This document shows, one piece after another, positions 1 to 7,620 of a DNA stretch of 64,000 bases; within the stretch, counting starts at the first letter, position 1, and each line of letters starts with the position of its first letter. The translations under genes were made by a program, and so were the position numbers. A model generated the notes under the pieces. It was not told the DNA's origin. It was given only the letters and a program-made list of their open reading frames with translations, and made no database searches. The DNA is from Pseudalkalibacillus hwajinpoensis (GTDB lineage Bacteria > Bacillota > Bacilli > Bacillales > Guptibacillaceae). Location of the stretch: positions 124,001 through 188,000 of the forward strand of contig NZ_CP156675.1 in NCBI RefSeq assembly GCF_039851965.1, given 5' to 3'.

Positions 1-4
1 CAGC

Positions 5-34
5 AATCCCCCACACTTTAAAGTGTGGGGGATT
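5..34. terminator. Palindromic hairpin at window edge
   Basis: A perfect 30-base inverted repeat with left arm AATCCCCCACACTTT. It folds into a GC-rich stem, and the T-rich GTATTATTTAT follows. It is probably the terminator of a gene lying left of the window; it is symmetric enough to act on either strand. Confidence 0.6.
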
Positions 35-60
35 GTATTATTTATATTTAATCAAGGGGG

Positions 61-82
61 AAGGAGTTCGGGGAAACTCCTT
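61..82. other. Small 8-bp hairpin
   Basis: AAGGAGTT and AACTCCTT pair perfectly across a six-base loop. No T-run follows, so it is not an obvious terminator. Apart from this hairpin and the inverted repeat at 333-354, I see nothing in the first 380 bases. Confidence 0.35.
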
Positions 83-332
83 GAGTCACAGATTATCATA
101 AGCACCATGAAATTATGATATTATGGGAGAAATTTGACAATTGAGTGGTGATGAAAGCGCATCTTCTATCGCATTGCTATTTAAAATTGTAGCCGTTTAG
201 TCCCGTTTTATTATCTTCATGGTTTTTCTAGTCCTTGAACCTGTATCTAAGCAACCACGTCGTTTGTATGAATTAAATTAATTTCATGAAATGACCTACA
301 ATTAAACAACCAAGCATGTAACAATAATGTTG

Positions 333-354
333 TCAATTATTTTTTGATAATTGA
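333..354. promoter_or_regulatory. Inverted repeat upstream of the M23 peptidase gene
   Basis: TCAATTAT and ATAATTGA form a perfect 8-6-8 inverted repeat ending 27 bases before the start codon at 382. The position suits an operator or a 5'-UTR hairpin. No known regulator consensus was recognised. Confidence 0.3.
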
Positions 355-381
355 AAACATTACTTGTTTGGAGGAGAAATA

Positions 382-1158
382 ATGAAGTCATTTGGATTTA
401 AAGTGATTCTCGTAGCCATTCTTCTTTTAGGAACAGGGTTTTTTAATTCAAGTCAAGCTTCGGCAGTTGGACCTTCTTTTCAAATGCCTTTTCCGTGTGG
501 ACAAACCTGGGAAGGTCAGACTCGGACCAATCATAATCCACAGAATTCTGTTGATTTTAATCGGTCGAATGATCTAGGGGATAAGGTTGTTGCCTCTGCT
601 TCTGGTCAAGTCGTAACGGTCAGAAACCTTGGGAATTCAAGCTATGGAAAATATATTGTGATCGATCATGGAAATGGATGGTCGACCTTATATGCTCACT
701 TGAATTCTTTTAGCGTTTCGAGTGGACAGAGTGTCTCTCAAGGGCAAAAGATTGGAACAGTCGGTGGGACAGGGAATGTCACGGGTCCCCATCTTCATTT
801 TGAACAACGGTACAATGGATCAGCTCAAAAAATCAAATTTAATGGTTCTCAGATCACCTATTATGGTGCAAAGAACTATACGAGCAAAAATTCCTGCTCT
901 AATGAAGGGGTAACCGGGACTGTCCATACGGAATCAGGTGTTTCACTTAACATTCGCTCTGGACCTGGAACTAATTACGGAATTGTCGGGTCAGTTGCAG
1001 ATGGACAAACGGTCACGATTTCTTGTCAGAAACATGGAGAGACCGTTACGGGTAAATATGGGACGAGTGATCTCTGGAACTATATTGGAGAAGGGTATAT
1101 ATCTGATACGTATGTGTATACCGGATCAGACGGACAAGTTGCCCCGACCTGTAATTAA
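382..1158 (+). CDS. Secreted M23 family metallopeptidase with C-terminal SH3 domain
   Basis: A 258-residue exported peptidoglycan endopeptidase. The ATG at 382 is chosen because GGAGGAG lies just upstream; the frame is open further 5' but without a ribosome site. Residues 1-28 are a signal peptide (charged start, hydrophobic core, SQASA). The LytM/M23 domain spans about 35-165 and shows the zinc-site pattern with a His and Asp near NSVDF and the later HLHF motif. A bacterial SH3 domain follows (about 180-255) with NIRSGPGTNYGIVGSV. M23 enzymes cut peptide cross-bridges in peptidoglycan. The SH3 wording (GKYGTSDLW, SDTYVYTGSDG) resembles actinobacterial cell-wall proteins more than typical Bacillus ones, which suggests transfer (inference). 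The next gene encodes a related SH3 domain alone, and the two probably share a transcript. Confidence 0.88.
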   Translation: MKSFGFKVILVAILLLGTGFFNSSQASAVGPSFQMPFPCGQTWEGQTRTNHNPQNSVDFNRSNDLGDKVVASASGQVVTVRNLGNSSYGKYIVIDHGNGWSTLYAHLNSFSVSSGQSVSQGQKIGTVGGTGNVTGPHLHFEQRYNGSAQKIKFNGSQITYYGAKNYTSKNSCSNEGVTGTVHTESGVSLNIRSGPGTNYGIVGSVADGQTVTISCQKHGETVTGKYGTSDLWNYIGEGYISDTYVYTGSDGQVAPTCN

Positions 1159-1188
1159 AGTACTATTCTAGTGAAAAGAGGGAGTTAG

Positions 1189-1545
1189 ATGGGTAAACTA
1201 AAAATGATAGGCATGGTATCTGTTATGATGGCATCCTTGTTCTTTTCTTCTAGTAATGCTCTTGCTGTCCAGCATTATACGATTTCTACTAACAGTGGTG
1301 TTCCTTTAAATATGCGAAGTGGTCCAGGAACAAATTATCCGATTATGCTTTCCATTCCTAGTGGTTCAAGCGTCCCATACTATTGTTACGCGCGTGGTAC
1401 AACGGTGACTGGGAAGTATGGAACGAGTAATATCTGGGATCAAATTCAGTGGGAAGATTCCCGTGGAGTAATGAATATTGGTTACGTCTCGGATACGTAT
1501 GTCTACACAGGATCAGACGGTCCGGTAGGTGTACGATGCGACTAA
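1189..1545 (+). CDS. Secreted SH3 domain-only protein
   Basis: A 118-residue protein with a signal peptide (cleavage after about residue 26, SNALA) and one bacterial SH3 domain. The start ATG follows GAGGGAG. The domain repeats the C-terminal half of the preceding peptidase closely: NMRSGPGTNYPIM, VTGKYGTSNIWD and SDTYVYTGSDGP appear in both in the same order, so the pair arose by duplication of the SH3 module. There is no catalytic domain. It may bind cell wall, or protect or target the peptidase (inference). It lies 30 bases downstream of the peptidase gene and ahead of a strong terminator. Confidence 0.8.
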   Translation: MGKLKMIGMVSVMMASLFFSSSNALAVQHYTISTNSGVPLNMRSGPGTNYPIMLSIPSGSSVPYYCYARGTTVTGKYGTSNIWDQIQWEDSRGVMNIGYVSDTYVYTGSDGPVGVRCD

Positions 1546-1582
1546 TGTAAGAGAATGAAAATGCAATGGCTTAAAAGTGAAT

Positions 1583-1627
1583 CCCCTCATCTTTGAAATC
1601 TTCTTATCAGAGATGAGGGGGTTTTTT
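1583..1627 (+). terminator. Rho-independent terminator after the SH3 gene
   Basis: CCCCTCATCT pairs with AGATGAGGGG across an 18-base loop, and GTTTTTT follows. It closes the peptidase-SH3 unit. Confidence 0.85.
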
Positions 1628-1925
1628 GATTCTTTTTTTTAACATTTCTTTTTATCATATACCAGGAGCTATTTTTCCTTATAGGAGATAACATGAGTAG
1701 CTAATCTTAAGAAGAAGAGTGGAGAAAAGCCTTCTGAACTTTGTTTATAAGTCAATTTATGAAAATATCAATTCATCATATTTAGTTTTATTTATTTCGG
1801 AAAGCTACGTCATTATAATAAAGAAGGTAGATGGGGATTCTATTGCATTATACAAAAGCTTCCTATGTATTTAATAGGAGAAGTTTTCACGTTATAGTAT
1901 TGTATTTCTGTTTTATAGGATCTGC

Positions 1926-2063
1926 TCAGTCAGGTATGTCGTCAGTTTCAAAAGTTATTCCGTCATTGGATGTTTCTAAAATCAATTCTCCATCTGACTT
2001 ACTGTTATCAATGACGACGAGGTTGTCAATAAGGGTTAAATTTCGAAAATGTATATAGCTATG
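1926..2063 (-). pseudogene. C-terminal remnant resembling a zeta-toxin family protein
   Basis: On the minus strand about 45 codons stay open and end at a stop at 1926. The translation contains LIDNLVVIDNS, then GELILETSNDGITFETDDIP. The pattern of an IDNS motif followed by a short beta-rich tail ending in D-D-I-P resembles the C-terminus of zeta-toxin/UDP-GlcNAc kinase-like proteins. The P-loop portion is absent: an in-frame stop lies just upstream and the sequence turns into the oxidase remnant on the opposite strand. No start codon or ribosome site is present. The family call is tentative; that it is decayed coding sequence is more secure. Confidence 0.42.
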
Positions 2064-2070
2064 TTAATAC

Positions 2071-2511
2071 ATAAAACCCCAAATCGGTGGGGAGAGGCGT
2101 GTAGATCCAGTAACGGATAAATATGGCGTTGCGTTAGTCTTTGAGCCCACCGAAAGCCAAAACTTTTTAATCGGAAGTAGTCGGCAATTTCATGGTTACA
2201 ACACAAAAGTGGATCATGAAGTCATGAAATGCGTAGCAAAAAGAGCGGTGCGTTTCTTCCCTGAAATGGGTGATATGACGGTTATTCGAACATATGCAGG
2301 ATAACGACGATGGACAGCTGACCACCTTCCAATCATTTCACATGTTGAAAAGATGTCGGGCTTTTATATAGCAGCAGGACATGAAGGGGATGGTATCAGC
2401 TTAGCTGCGATTACAGGGAAAGTGATCGAAGAATTGATCAACGAAGAAGACACGTCCATACCAACTGAACGACTTCGTTATGACCGTTTCAATGTTAAGG
2501 GAAAGCAATAA
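2071..2511 (+). pseudogene. FAD-dependent amino-acid oxidase (DAO family), C-terminal remnant with internal stop
   Basis: The frame of 2098 reads as the C-terminal part of a DAO-fold oxidase. It contains the substrate-domain strand FEPTESQNFLIGSSRQF, then an in-frame TAA at 2302 inside the usual Y-A-G-x-R-x-W-T-x-D motif, then HLPIISHVEKMSGFYIAAG and HEGDGISLAAITGKVIEEL to the stop at 2509. The GHxGxGxxLAxxTG motif is the conserved FAD-binding end of D-amino acid or D-hydroxyproline dehydrogenases. The N-terminal dinucleotide-binding half is missing, so the gene is dead by truncation and a nonsense codon. An ornithine cyclodeaminase-family gene follows directly, an arrangement typical of hydroxyproline/proline-racemase clusters. 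Confidence 0.75.
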
Positions 2512-2672
2512 GACGAATGAAGCACAAAAGTAAGAAGGTTTGTAAGATACAAAAATGCTGTAGGAAGTAGCATTGAAGTAGTTAATGCATAAAGGGTGAA
2601 TCCCTTAAAAAATGCCTTAAATTATTTATTGAAAATATAAGGTATGAAGGAATCAGGAAAGGATGAATAAGT

Positions 2673-3650
2673 TTGTTAATCTTAAATACTGAAGAACAAA
2701 TAAGTTTGGTAGATATGAATGAAATTATAGAATGCGCAGCTGTCGCATTAAAGGAATTTTCAGCAGAAAGAACAGTTACCCCTATTCGTGCCGCTTTACC
2801 CTTTCATGATGGCCAAAATACTGCATTAGTTATGCCTTCAGTAGCTGAAGAACTCGGGGGCGTTGGATTAAAAGTAGTAGCCGTAGCTCCAAATAATAAG
2901 AAATTAGGGAAAAAAACCATAAATGGTGTGGTGATGCTATCAGACTTCAACACTGGAGAACCCACCGCTCTATTAGAGGGATCTTATTTAACAATGATTA
3001 GAACAGGTGCCTTATCTGGTGTGGCCACGAAATATTTATCCCGTCAAGATTCTAAAAAGCTATGTATTATCGGTACAGGAGAACAAGCTAAAGGTCTGGT
3101 TGAATCCGTACTCGCTGTTCGAGAGATAGAAGAGATTTTACTTTATAATCGTACAGAACAAAAGGCACAAGAATTTGCTGAATATATTAGAAAGAAATTT
3201 AATAAACGTGTGCGAGTATATTCAGACTCAAATGAAGCGGTAAGTGAAGCTGACATTATTGTTACTACAACAAACTCTTCAACACCGGTTTTTTCAAAGT
3301 CATTAAAACAAGGGGTTCATGTGAACGCAGTAGGTTCATTTAGACCGTCGATGCAAGAGTTACCCTCTCATATAATGCCTTCAGCCGACAAAGTAGTAGT
3401 GGAATCAAAAGAGGCAGCATTAGAAGAAACCGGTGATTTACAAGTTCCAATTAAAGAAGGCATTTTTAAGCCGAATGACATTTATGGAGAGCTTGGGCAA
3501 ATTGTAAGCGGAGAACTGAAAGGCAGAGTCAGCGATCAAGAAATCACCGTGTTTAAATCAGTTGGCCTAGCGGTAGTGGATATTATTGTAGCCCAATATC
3601 TTTACAATAAAGCAATCGAAAATAAGGCAGGGACTAGTATTCAATTGTAA
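2673..3650 (+). CDS. Ornithine cyclodeaminase / mu-crystallin family protein
   Basis: A 325-residue NAD(P)-dependent protein. The start is TTG at 2673, placed about nine bases after AGGAAAGGA; no ATG lies near. The Rossmann motif GTGEQAKG sits near residue 137, and IRTGALSG and ITTTNSSTPVF-like segments match the family. Members convert ornithine to proline with ammonia loss, or reduce cyclic imines such as pyrroline-2-carboxylate, or act as alanine dehydrogenase. The oxidase remnant immediately upstream favours the pyrroline-2-carboxylate reductase role of hydroxyproline catabolism (inference). The gene is intact while its neighbour is not, so it may be an orphan or have another duty. Confidence 0.85.
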   Translation: MLILNTEEQISLVDMNEIIECAAVALKEFSAERTVTPIRAALPFHDGQNTALVMPSVAEELGGVGLKVVAVAPNNKKLGKKTINGVVMLSDFNTGEPTALLEGSYLTMIRTGALSGVATKYLSRQDSKKLCIIGTGEQAKGLVESVLAVREIEEILLYNRTEQKAQEFAEYIRKKFNKRVRVYSDSNEAVSEADIIVTTTNSSTPVFSKSLKQGVHVNAVGSFRPSMQELPSHIMPSADKVVVESKEAALEETGDLQVPIKEGIFKPNDIYGELGQIVSGELKGRVSDQEITVFKSVGLAVVDIIVAQYLYNKAIENKAGTSIQL

Positions 3651-3823
3651 GGTTACCGGGTAATGGGAAATTTTTATTTATACTAAGAAATCACAAATGG
3701 GAGTAAAGAGGTACAAAATTAGCGAATAAAATCACCTTTAAAGTTTAAAATTATAGAATGTAAATGATTTTTTTCAGCAATTGGTATTAACCTCAAACCT
3801 GATTTAGTGTTTGGGGTGAAACG

Positions 3824-3853
3824 ATGGGCGGCATGGTAAAATCATCCGCCCAT
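3824..3853 (+). other. Hairpin downstream of the cyclodeaminase-family gene
   Basis: ATGGGCGG pairs with CCGCCCAT across a 14-base loop. The following bases are only moderately T-rich, so it may be a weak terminator or an mRNA-stabilising structure in the 294-base gap before the YitT gene. Confidence 0.4.
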
Positions 3854-3944
3854 GACCTTTATTATCAAGGGTTTCGCTTACTGGCTTGAGTAGTTTTTTT
3901 TATGAAGAAGTATTTCGGTTCTACATGAATAGGAGTTCATCTAC

Positions 3945-4760
3945 ATGAATCGTTTATATAAATATATAATATTGTTTTTATCGTCTCTTGTCTTAGGATT
4001 TGCTTATAATATGTTTTATCTCCCTCATGAAGTATTATCAAGTGGAGTAAATGGTCTAGCAATGGTATTTGGACTACTTACCCCAATTAATTCTGGTATT
4101 TGGCTTGTCATATTAAACATACCTATTTTGTTTATGGGGTGGCTGAGGCTAGGAAGAGAATTTGTATGGAATAGCATATTTTCTGTATTCATCACATCTA
4201 TTTCTATGCAGTATATTCCTTTATATAAGATAACTGAAGATGTATTGCTTTCAGCTGTATTTGGAGGAGTCATCGCAGGAATATCTATTGGAATTATTAT
4301 ACGTTTAAATGGATCCACGGGGGGATTTGATATTATTGGACTCGTTCTTACCCAAAAACGTGATATCCCTCTTGGCGGATTAATTTTCGGTTTAAATAGT
4401 ATCGTTGTGTTTGTATCTGGATTCGTCTTTTCATGGGAGCTAGCATTGTATACGATGGCCTCTATTTACATTACTGGAATTGTAATAGACCGTATACATA
4501 CCCGTCATATAAAATTAAATCTAATGGTGGTAACAAACAGAGGAGAAGAGCTTAAAAGGGAGCTGCTTAATAACTTAATTCGAGGAATTACTGTAATAAA
4601 TGGTGAGGGTGGATATTCTAAAACAGAACGTAAAGTTCTATATACTGTTATTTCTCGTTATGAACTTGCTAAGGTCAAATCTCTTATTAGAAGTATTGAT
4701 CCAAAAGCATTTGTTAGTATCAGTGAAACAGTAGAGGTTATCGGAAACTTTAGGAGATAA
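3945..4760 (+). CDS. YitT family membrane protein (DUF161/DUF2179)
   Basis: A 271-residue integral membrane protein. The N-terminal two thirds contain five or six hydrophobic helices, including an NGSTGGFDIIGLV segment typical of the YitT/DUF161 repeats. The soluble C-terminal DUF2179 domain spans about 190-270 and includes GEGGYSKTERKVLYTVISR. Bacilli often carry many paralogues; their transport substrate is not established. The start ATG at 3945 follows AGGAGTTC. It appears monocistronic and no regulator is adjacent. Confidence 0.85.
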   Translation: MNRLYKYIILFLSSLVLGFAYNMFYLPHEVLSSGVNGLAMVFGLLTPINSGIWLVILNIPILFMGWLRLGREFVWNSIFSVFITSISMQYIPLYKITEDVLLSAVFGGVIAGISIGIIIRLNGSTGGFDIIGLVLTQKRDIPLGGLIFGLNSIVVFVSGFVFSWELALYTMASIYITGIVIDRIHTRHIKLNLMVVTNRGEELKRELLNNLIRGITVINGEGGYSKTERKVLYTVISRYELAKVKSLIRSIDPKAFVSISETVEVIGNFRR

Positions 4761-5060
4761 TAAATATTCTACAGTATATCAAGAAGTAGTAATTAATGTT
4801 TATAAAGTTAAGTATGACTTCTGTTAAGGCCGTTTAATTTTATATAAAATCGTCGGGTTAAAATTTTTAAATGAAGCACTTTCATCTGATATCTGAAGTT
4901 ATATGAGGTACTATAATAACTTGCTTTTAACCCCGCAAGCTAATTGACATACTCTTTCATAGTTTTGTTTATTTCCTTTCATGCATGATAAAGGAGATGG
5001 GTCTAAATATTCTAAAGAAATACAACTACATCAAGCTGTTTTATAAGCTTTTAACAGAAA
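4761..5060. other. AT-rich gap between YitT and yolD-like genes
   Basis: 300 bases lie between convergent genes. I see no open frame with coding character, no convincing terminator stem and no recognised repeat. Confidence 0.5.
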
Positions 5061-5387
5061 CTATGTCATTGAATTGAATGTTCGTTCGCCCTTCTTTATC
5101 TTGAATATGGAGCCTTTTATTAAGTGAGTCGATTTTTTTGATCTGGATAGTTCTGTTTCGAAAAAACCGTCTTTCCAGATTGTGATTTCTAACTCAGTAT
5201 TCAACTGTAAGCTATCGGAAATTACTCTTTCAAATTCCTCAATTTGATCCTGACTAATACGTGGTTTTTCCACTTTGTAATAATCCCTAATTGCTTCTTT
5301 TAAGAGCTCGCTATGTTCCGTCATAAAAAAGCCCTGATACTTCATCATTCCTCGATCATTAATCATCATTCCTCGATCATTAATCAT
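5061..5387 (-). CDS. YolD-like family protein
   Basis: A 108-residue protein with the YolD-like pattern: the N-terminal NDRGMMKYQGFFMTEH block, a helix ending YYKVEKPRIS, then QIEEFERVISDSLQ and the beta-strands ELEITIWKDGFFE. In many Bacilli a yolD-like gene sits beside uvrX or another Y-family polymerase and is part of the DNA-damage response; no polymerase is nearby here. The start at 5387 is chosen because AAGGAG lies nine bases upstream. The reading frame begins with a perfect tandem duplication of 21 bp that gives MINDRGM twice. The usual C-terminal strands are replaced by KGSIFKIKKGERTFNSMT. Confidence 0.68.
   Translation of the reverse strand: MINDRGMMINDRGMMKYQGFFMTEHSELLKEAIRDYYKVEKPRISQDQIEEFERVISDSLQLNTELEITIWKDGFFETELSRSKKSTHLIKGSIFKIKKGERTFNSMT
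5346..5387 (-). repeat. Perfect 21-bp tandem duplication at the yolD start
   Basis: Two identical 21-base units (5346-5366 and 5367-5387) cover the start codon and first 14 codons of the yolD-like gene. Being a multiple of three, the duplication keeps the frame. Each unit carries its own ATG, preceded in the inner copy by a GAGGA-like sequence, so translation could begin at either. Confidence 0.9.
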
Positions 5388-5529
5388 TATCATCATCTCC
5401 TTACTCATCATACGAACATTAGTTCCTATTATTCGAGTTGTATATCCAAATATAGAAATCCAATTTATTCTAATGGTGATTTACGAGCCTTAAGGCGAGG
5501 TTCTTTTCTTAAGAAACAAATCTATAAAA

Positions 5530-5745
5530 ACCTTTGTAGGGCGGCAGCACTGACAGCCAATCAGAAAGCCCAAAACGATTTCTGTCATTCTGTAGGTGTC
5601 GCTTCGCTCCTAAAGCGCCCGATAACAACGGTCTGGTAAGCTGTCGCTAACAGGCCGTACGTTCCTGGTCTCCTTGCGCGAAGCGCCCGATCGAACGAGC
5701 CGAAGAGAAGAGTGGCATGGAAGGCAGCCTACGGGCTCTTTTTTT
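5530..5745 (+). ncRNA. Candidate structured RNA with terminator-like end
   Basis: This stretch is clearly more GC-rich than its surroundings and has no convincing reading frame. The words AAGCGCCCGAT (near 5613) and GAAGCGCCCGAT (near 5683) recur. It ends with GAGCC (near 5697) able to pair with GGGCTC followed by eight Ts (about 5737-5750), as in an intrinsic terminator. No Rfam family was recognised. It could instead be a decayed mobile-element end. The rest of the gap from 5388 to 5826 shows nothing else. Confidence 0.25.
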
Positions 5746-5826
5746 TGTGTGTTTTCCTTTTGCCCTGCGGAGCGTACAAAATCGCCATCCGGCTAAGGCT
5801 CAACCCGGGTAATGATTGCGATTTAT

Positions 5827-5847
5827 AAATCATAATCATTACGATTC
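5827..5847. promoter_or_regulatory. Zur box 1, before the COG0523 GTPase
   Basis: It matches the Bacillus Zur palindrome, core TCGTAAT-N-ATTACGA with AAA/TTT flanks, at 19 of 21 positions. It lies 48 bases before the GTPase start and predicts derepression under zinc starvation. Confidence 0.75.
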
Positions 5848-5894
5848 ATGATAGAATGAATTAAACCTTACTAATTAGAAAGGATGACATAAAT

Positions 5895-6848
5895 ATGAAA
5901 ATACCTGTTTATATGATTAGCGGGTTTCTTGGTAGCGGTAAAACAACTATTCTTCTTAATATGATTGAAGAATGCAAAAGGAAAGGGCTAAAGGCAGGGA
6001 TTATACTAAATGAATTAGGAGAAAAAAATGTTGAGGAAGAATATTTTGAAGGGCAGTATTTGAAACAATTACTTAATGGATGTATCTGTTGTACAATACA
6101 AGACGACTTAAAAGAAACACTCAGGTCGTTTGTAGGAGAAAACATTGACTTACTTTTAATAGAGGGTACAGGGGTTGCGAATCCGTTAGATATAGAAGAT
6201 GCCTTAATTAGTCCAGAGTTCATTGAGGTATTTGATCTTAGTTCAATGATTAGTATTGTTGATGGGAGCAGTTTTCTTGAATATCAAAATATATTCGCAA
6301 GTAGCAAAGAGATTCGTCAATTATTAAATGAGCAAATTTCTTGTGCTACGATGGTCATTGTCAATAAAATGGATCTTACTAAGCCAGCGGCACTCTCAAA
6401 AATTGATAAGAAAATCAATGGCATACTGAAACGGAATGTACCAGTTTTTAAAACAAGTTTTGGAAAATTAGAAACTCAGCAATTATTTGATAAGCGATAT
6501 GTTATTTCAAATCTAAATGCTCACCAAAAACAATCTCATAAAGAACACCAACATAACCACTCTATGATTAGATCCGTCCAAATCAAGGATGTTCCTACCA
6601 TGAACCGAATTCTTCTTAATCAGTGGGTAGAGCAATTACCGAAAGAAGTTCTAAGAGGAAAAGGCATCGTTGAGTTTACAGAGACACCTGGACTATTTCT
6701 TATACAGTTTTCCTCAGGAAAATTACGTTTGGAAAGAGTAAAAGGGAGAGGGATGTTGCCGGTAATCATTCTGATTGGCGACGCTCTAAACGAAGAAAAA
6801 TTGAATCAAAGTTTTCATGAATTGATTGCAGCGAATTTTGAGATGTAG
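5895..6848 (+). CDS. COG0523/CobW-type GTPase, putative zinc metallochaperone
   Basis: A 317-residue SIMIBI-class GTPase. Walker A is GFLGSGKTT near residue 11; the metal-binding CxCC motif is NGCICCTIQDD near 64; the switch/Walker B region includes LLIEGTGVANP, and NKMDL is the guanine-specificity motif. A histidine-rich linker (HQKQSHKEHQHNH) sits near 210, then a CobW C-terminal domain. Zur-regulated members (YciC, ZagA, ZNG1 relatives) deliver zinc to client proteins under starvation. The Zur box upstream and the zinc-linked neighbours support this role. The start ATG follows AAAGGATG. The gene is complete, unlike the second COG0523 gene at 10918. Confidence 0.88.
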   Translation: MKIPVYMISGFLGSGKTTILLNMIEECKRKGLKAGIILNELGEKNVEEEYFEGQYLKQLLNGCICCTIQDDLKETLRSFVGENIDLLLIEGTGVANPLDIEDALISPEFIEVFDLSSMISIVDGSSFLEYQNIFASSKEIRQLLNEQISCATMVIVNKMDLTKPAALSKIDKKINGILKRNVPVFKTSFGKLETQQLFDKRYVISNLNAHQKQSHKEHQHNHSMIRSVQIKDVPTMNRILLNQWVEQLPKEVLRGKGIVEFTETPGLFLIQFSSGKLRLERVKGRGMLPVIILIGDALNEEKLNQSFHELIAANFEM

Positions 6849-6965
6849 ATTTTGAGAAGAAATCGACGAAAGCCTAAAAGAAAGTGAAATGAGCAACTGC
6901 AGTTGTAGCAGTTGCTCATATATGATAGCAAGTTGTTTTATTTTAAAAGAAGATTAGGAAAGGAA

Positions 6966-6994
6966 TTGAGGTTTTACTTTACAAAAGATATAAT
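6966..6994 (+). promoter_or_regulatory. SigA-type promoter of the folE2 remnant
   Basis: TTGAGG (6966-6971), a 17-base spacer, and a consensus TATAAT (6989-6994). The Zur box at 7009-7029 begins just past the expected transcription start, a standard repressor position. Confidence 0.6.
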
Positions 6995-7008
6995 TCTGTT
7001 TAATGTTT

Positions 7009-7029
7009 AAATCGTAATTATTGTGATTT
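7009..7029. promoter_or_regulatory. Zur box 2, before the folE2 remnant
   Basis: 19 of 21 positions agree with the Zur palindrome; the left half AAATCGTAAT is exact. It overlaps the first in-frame codons of the truncated folE2 frame, which shows that the ancestral 5' coding region has been lost between operator and gene. Confidence 0.8.
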
Positions 7030-7034
7030 ATATA

Positions 7035-7443
7035 GGGGTGATTATCTTAAAATTAACAGCTGTTATCTTGGATTTAATAAACCATGCTGAAGTATCATTA
7101 GAGATTTGTGAGTACAGTGCTCATAATCAAAGAGGGGAAGTGTCATTAGAGATAGATCTCATTGAATCGAAAATCGTTCCGAAAGATTATAAAGAAGAAT
7201 TGTTAGAAGTTATTGAATCGAATGCAAGTGCATGGTTACATCCTTATTTTGAAGCGGCCGGATGAGAAAAAAATAACAGAACATGCCTATGAGAACCCAA
7301 GGTTTGTAGAAGATTTAACTCGTCTTATAGCAGCGGACTTTTACGAAATAGACTGGATTCAAGCCTTTGATATTACATGTCTAAATGAAGAATCGATTCA
7401 TTTACACGACGCTTATGCTCATTTGCATTTTTCAAAAGAATAG
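7035..7443 (+). pseudogene. folE2: GTP cyclohydrolase FolE2 (type IB) remnant, truncated and frameshifted
   Basis: Two overlapping frames together read as the C-terminal half of FolE2. The first contains LEICEYSAHNQRGEVSLEID and ends in SNASAWLHPYF; the second continues with LKRPDEKKITEHAYENPRF, then VEDLTRLIAADF and NEESIHLHDAYAHLHF. The switch lies in the T-run near 7248-7252 and needs one inserted base to repair. Full-length FolE2 is roughly 260-300 residues; only about 135 remain. FolE2 makes dihydroneopterin triphosphate for folate without strictly needing zinc and typically replaces zinc-dependent FolE1 in zinc starvation, which fits the Zur box. Loss should make folate synthesis depend on another enzyme when zinc is scarce (inference). 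Confidence 0.85.
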
Positions 7444-7520
7444 ATTATAAATTCATGTCACATTTCATAATTGATGAAGACAAGCATATAAATAAATGAA
7501 TCAATCAATCCTCGACTTGC

Positions 7521-7541
7521 AAATCGTACTTATTATGATTT
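7521..7541. promoter_or_regulatory. Zur box 3, before ycgR-ycgQ
   Basis: 19 of 21 positions match the Zur palindrome. It stands 80 bases before the GTG start of the permease and should control both genes of the operon. Confidence 0.75.
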
Positions 7542-7620
7542 AATAATTTTGTAATCTGTAGGTTTTAAAATGTGATGCTATCCTTATTTTGGCTAAATTA
7601 TTTGGTATTGAGGTGAAAGT

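Noticed and set aside
1831..2058. Plus-strand frame of 75 codons before the oxidase remnant
   Set aside because: The minus strand here reads as a zeta-toxin-like tail with better protein character; the plus frame has no ribosome site or motif.
5313..5639. Plus-strand frame of 108 codons opposite the yolD start
   Set aside because: Its His/Ser-rich start is the complement of the 21-bp yolD repeat, and the rest crosses the GC-rich structured segment. No ribosome site.
7023..7034. Start of the first folE2 frame inside the Zur box
   Set aside because: The TTG/ATT region lies within the operator, so translation from there is unlikely; the frame is treated as part of a pseudogene.
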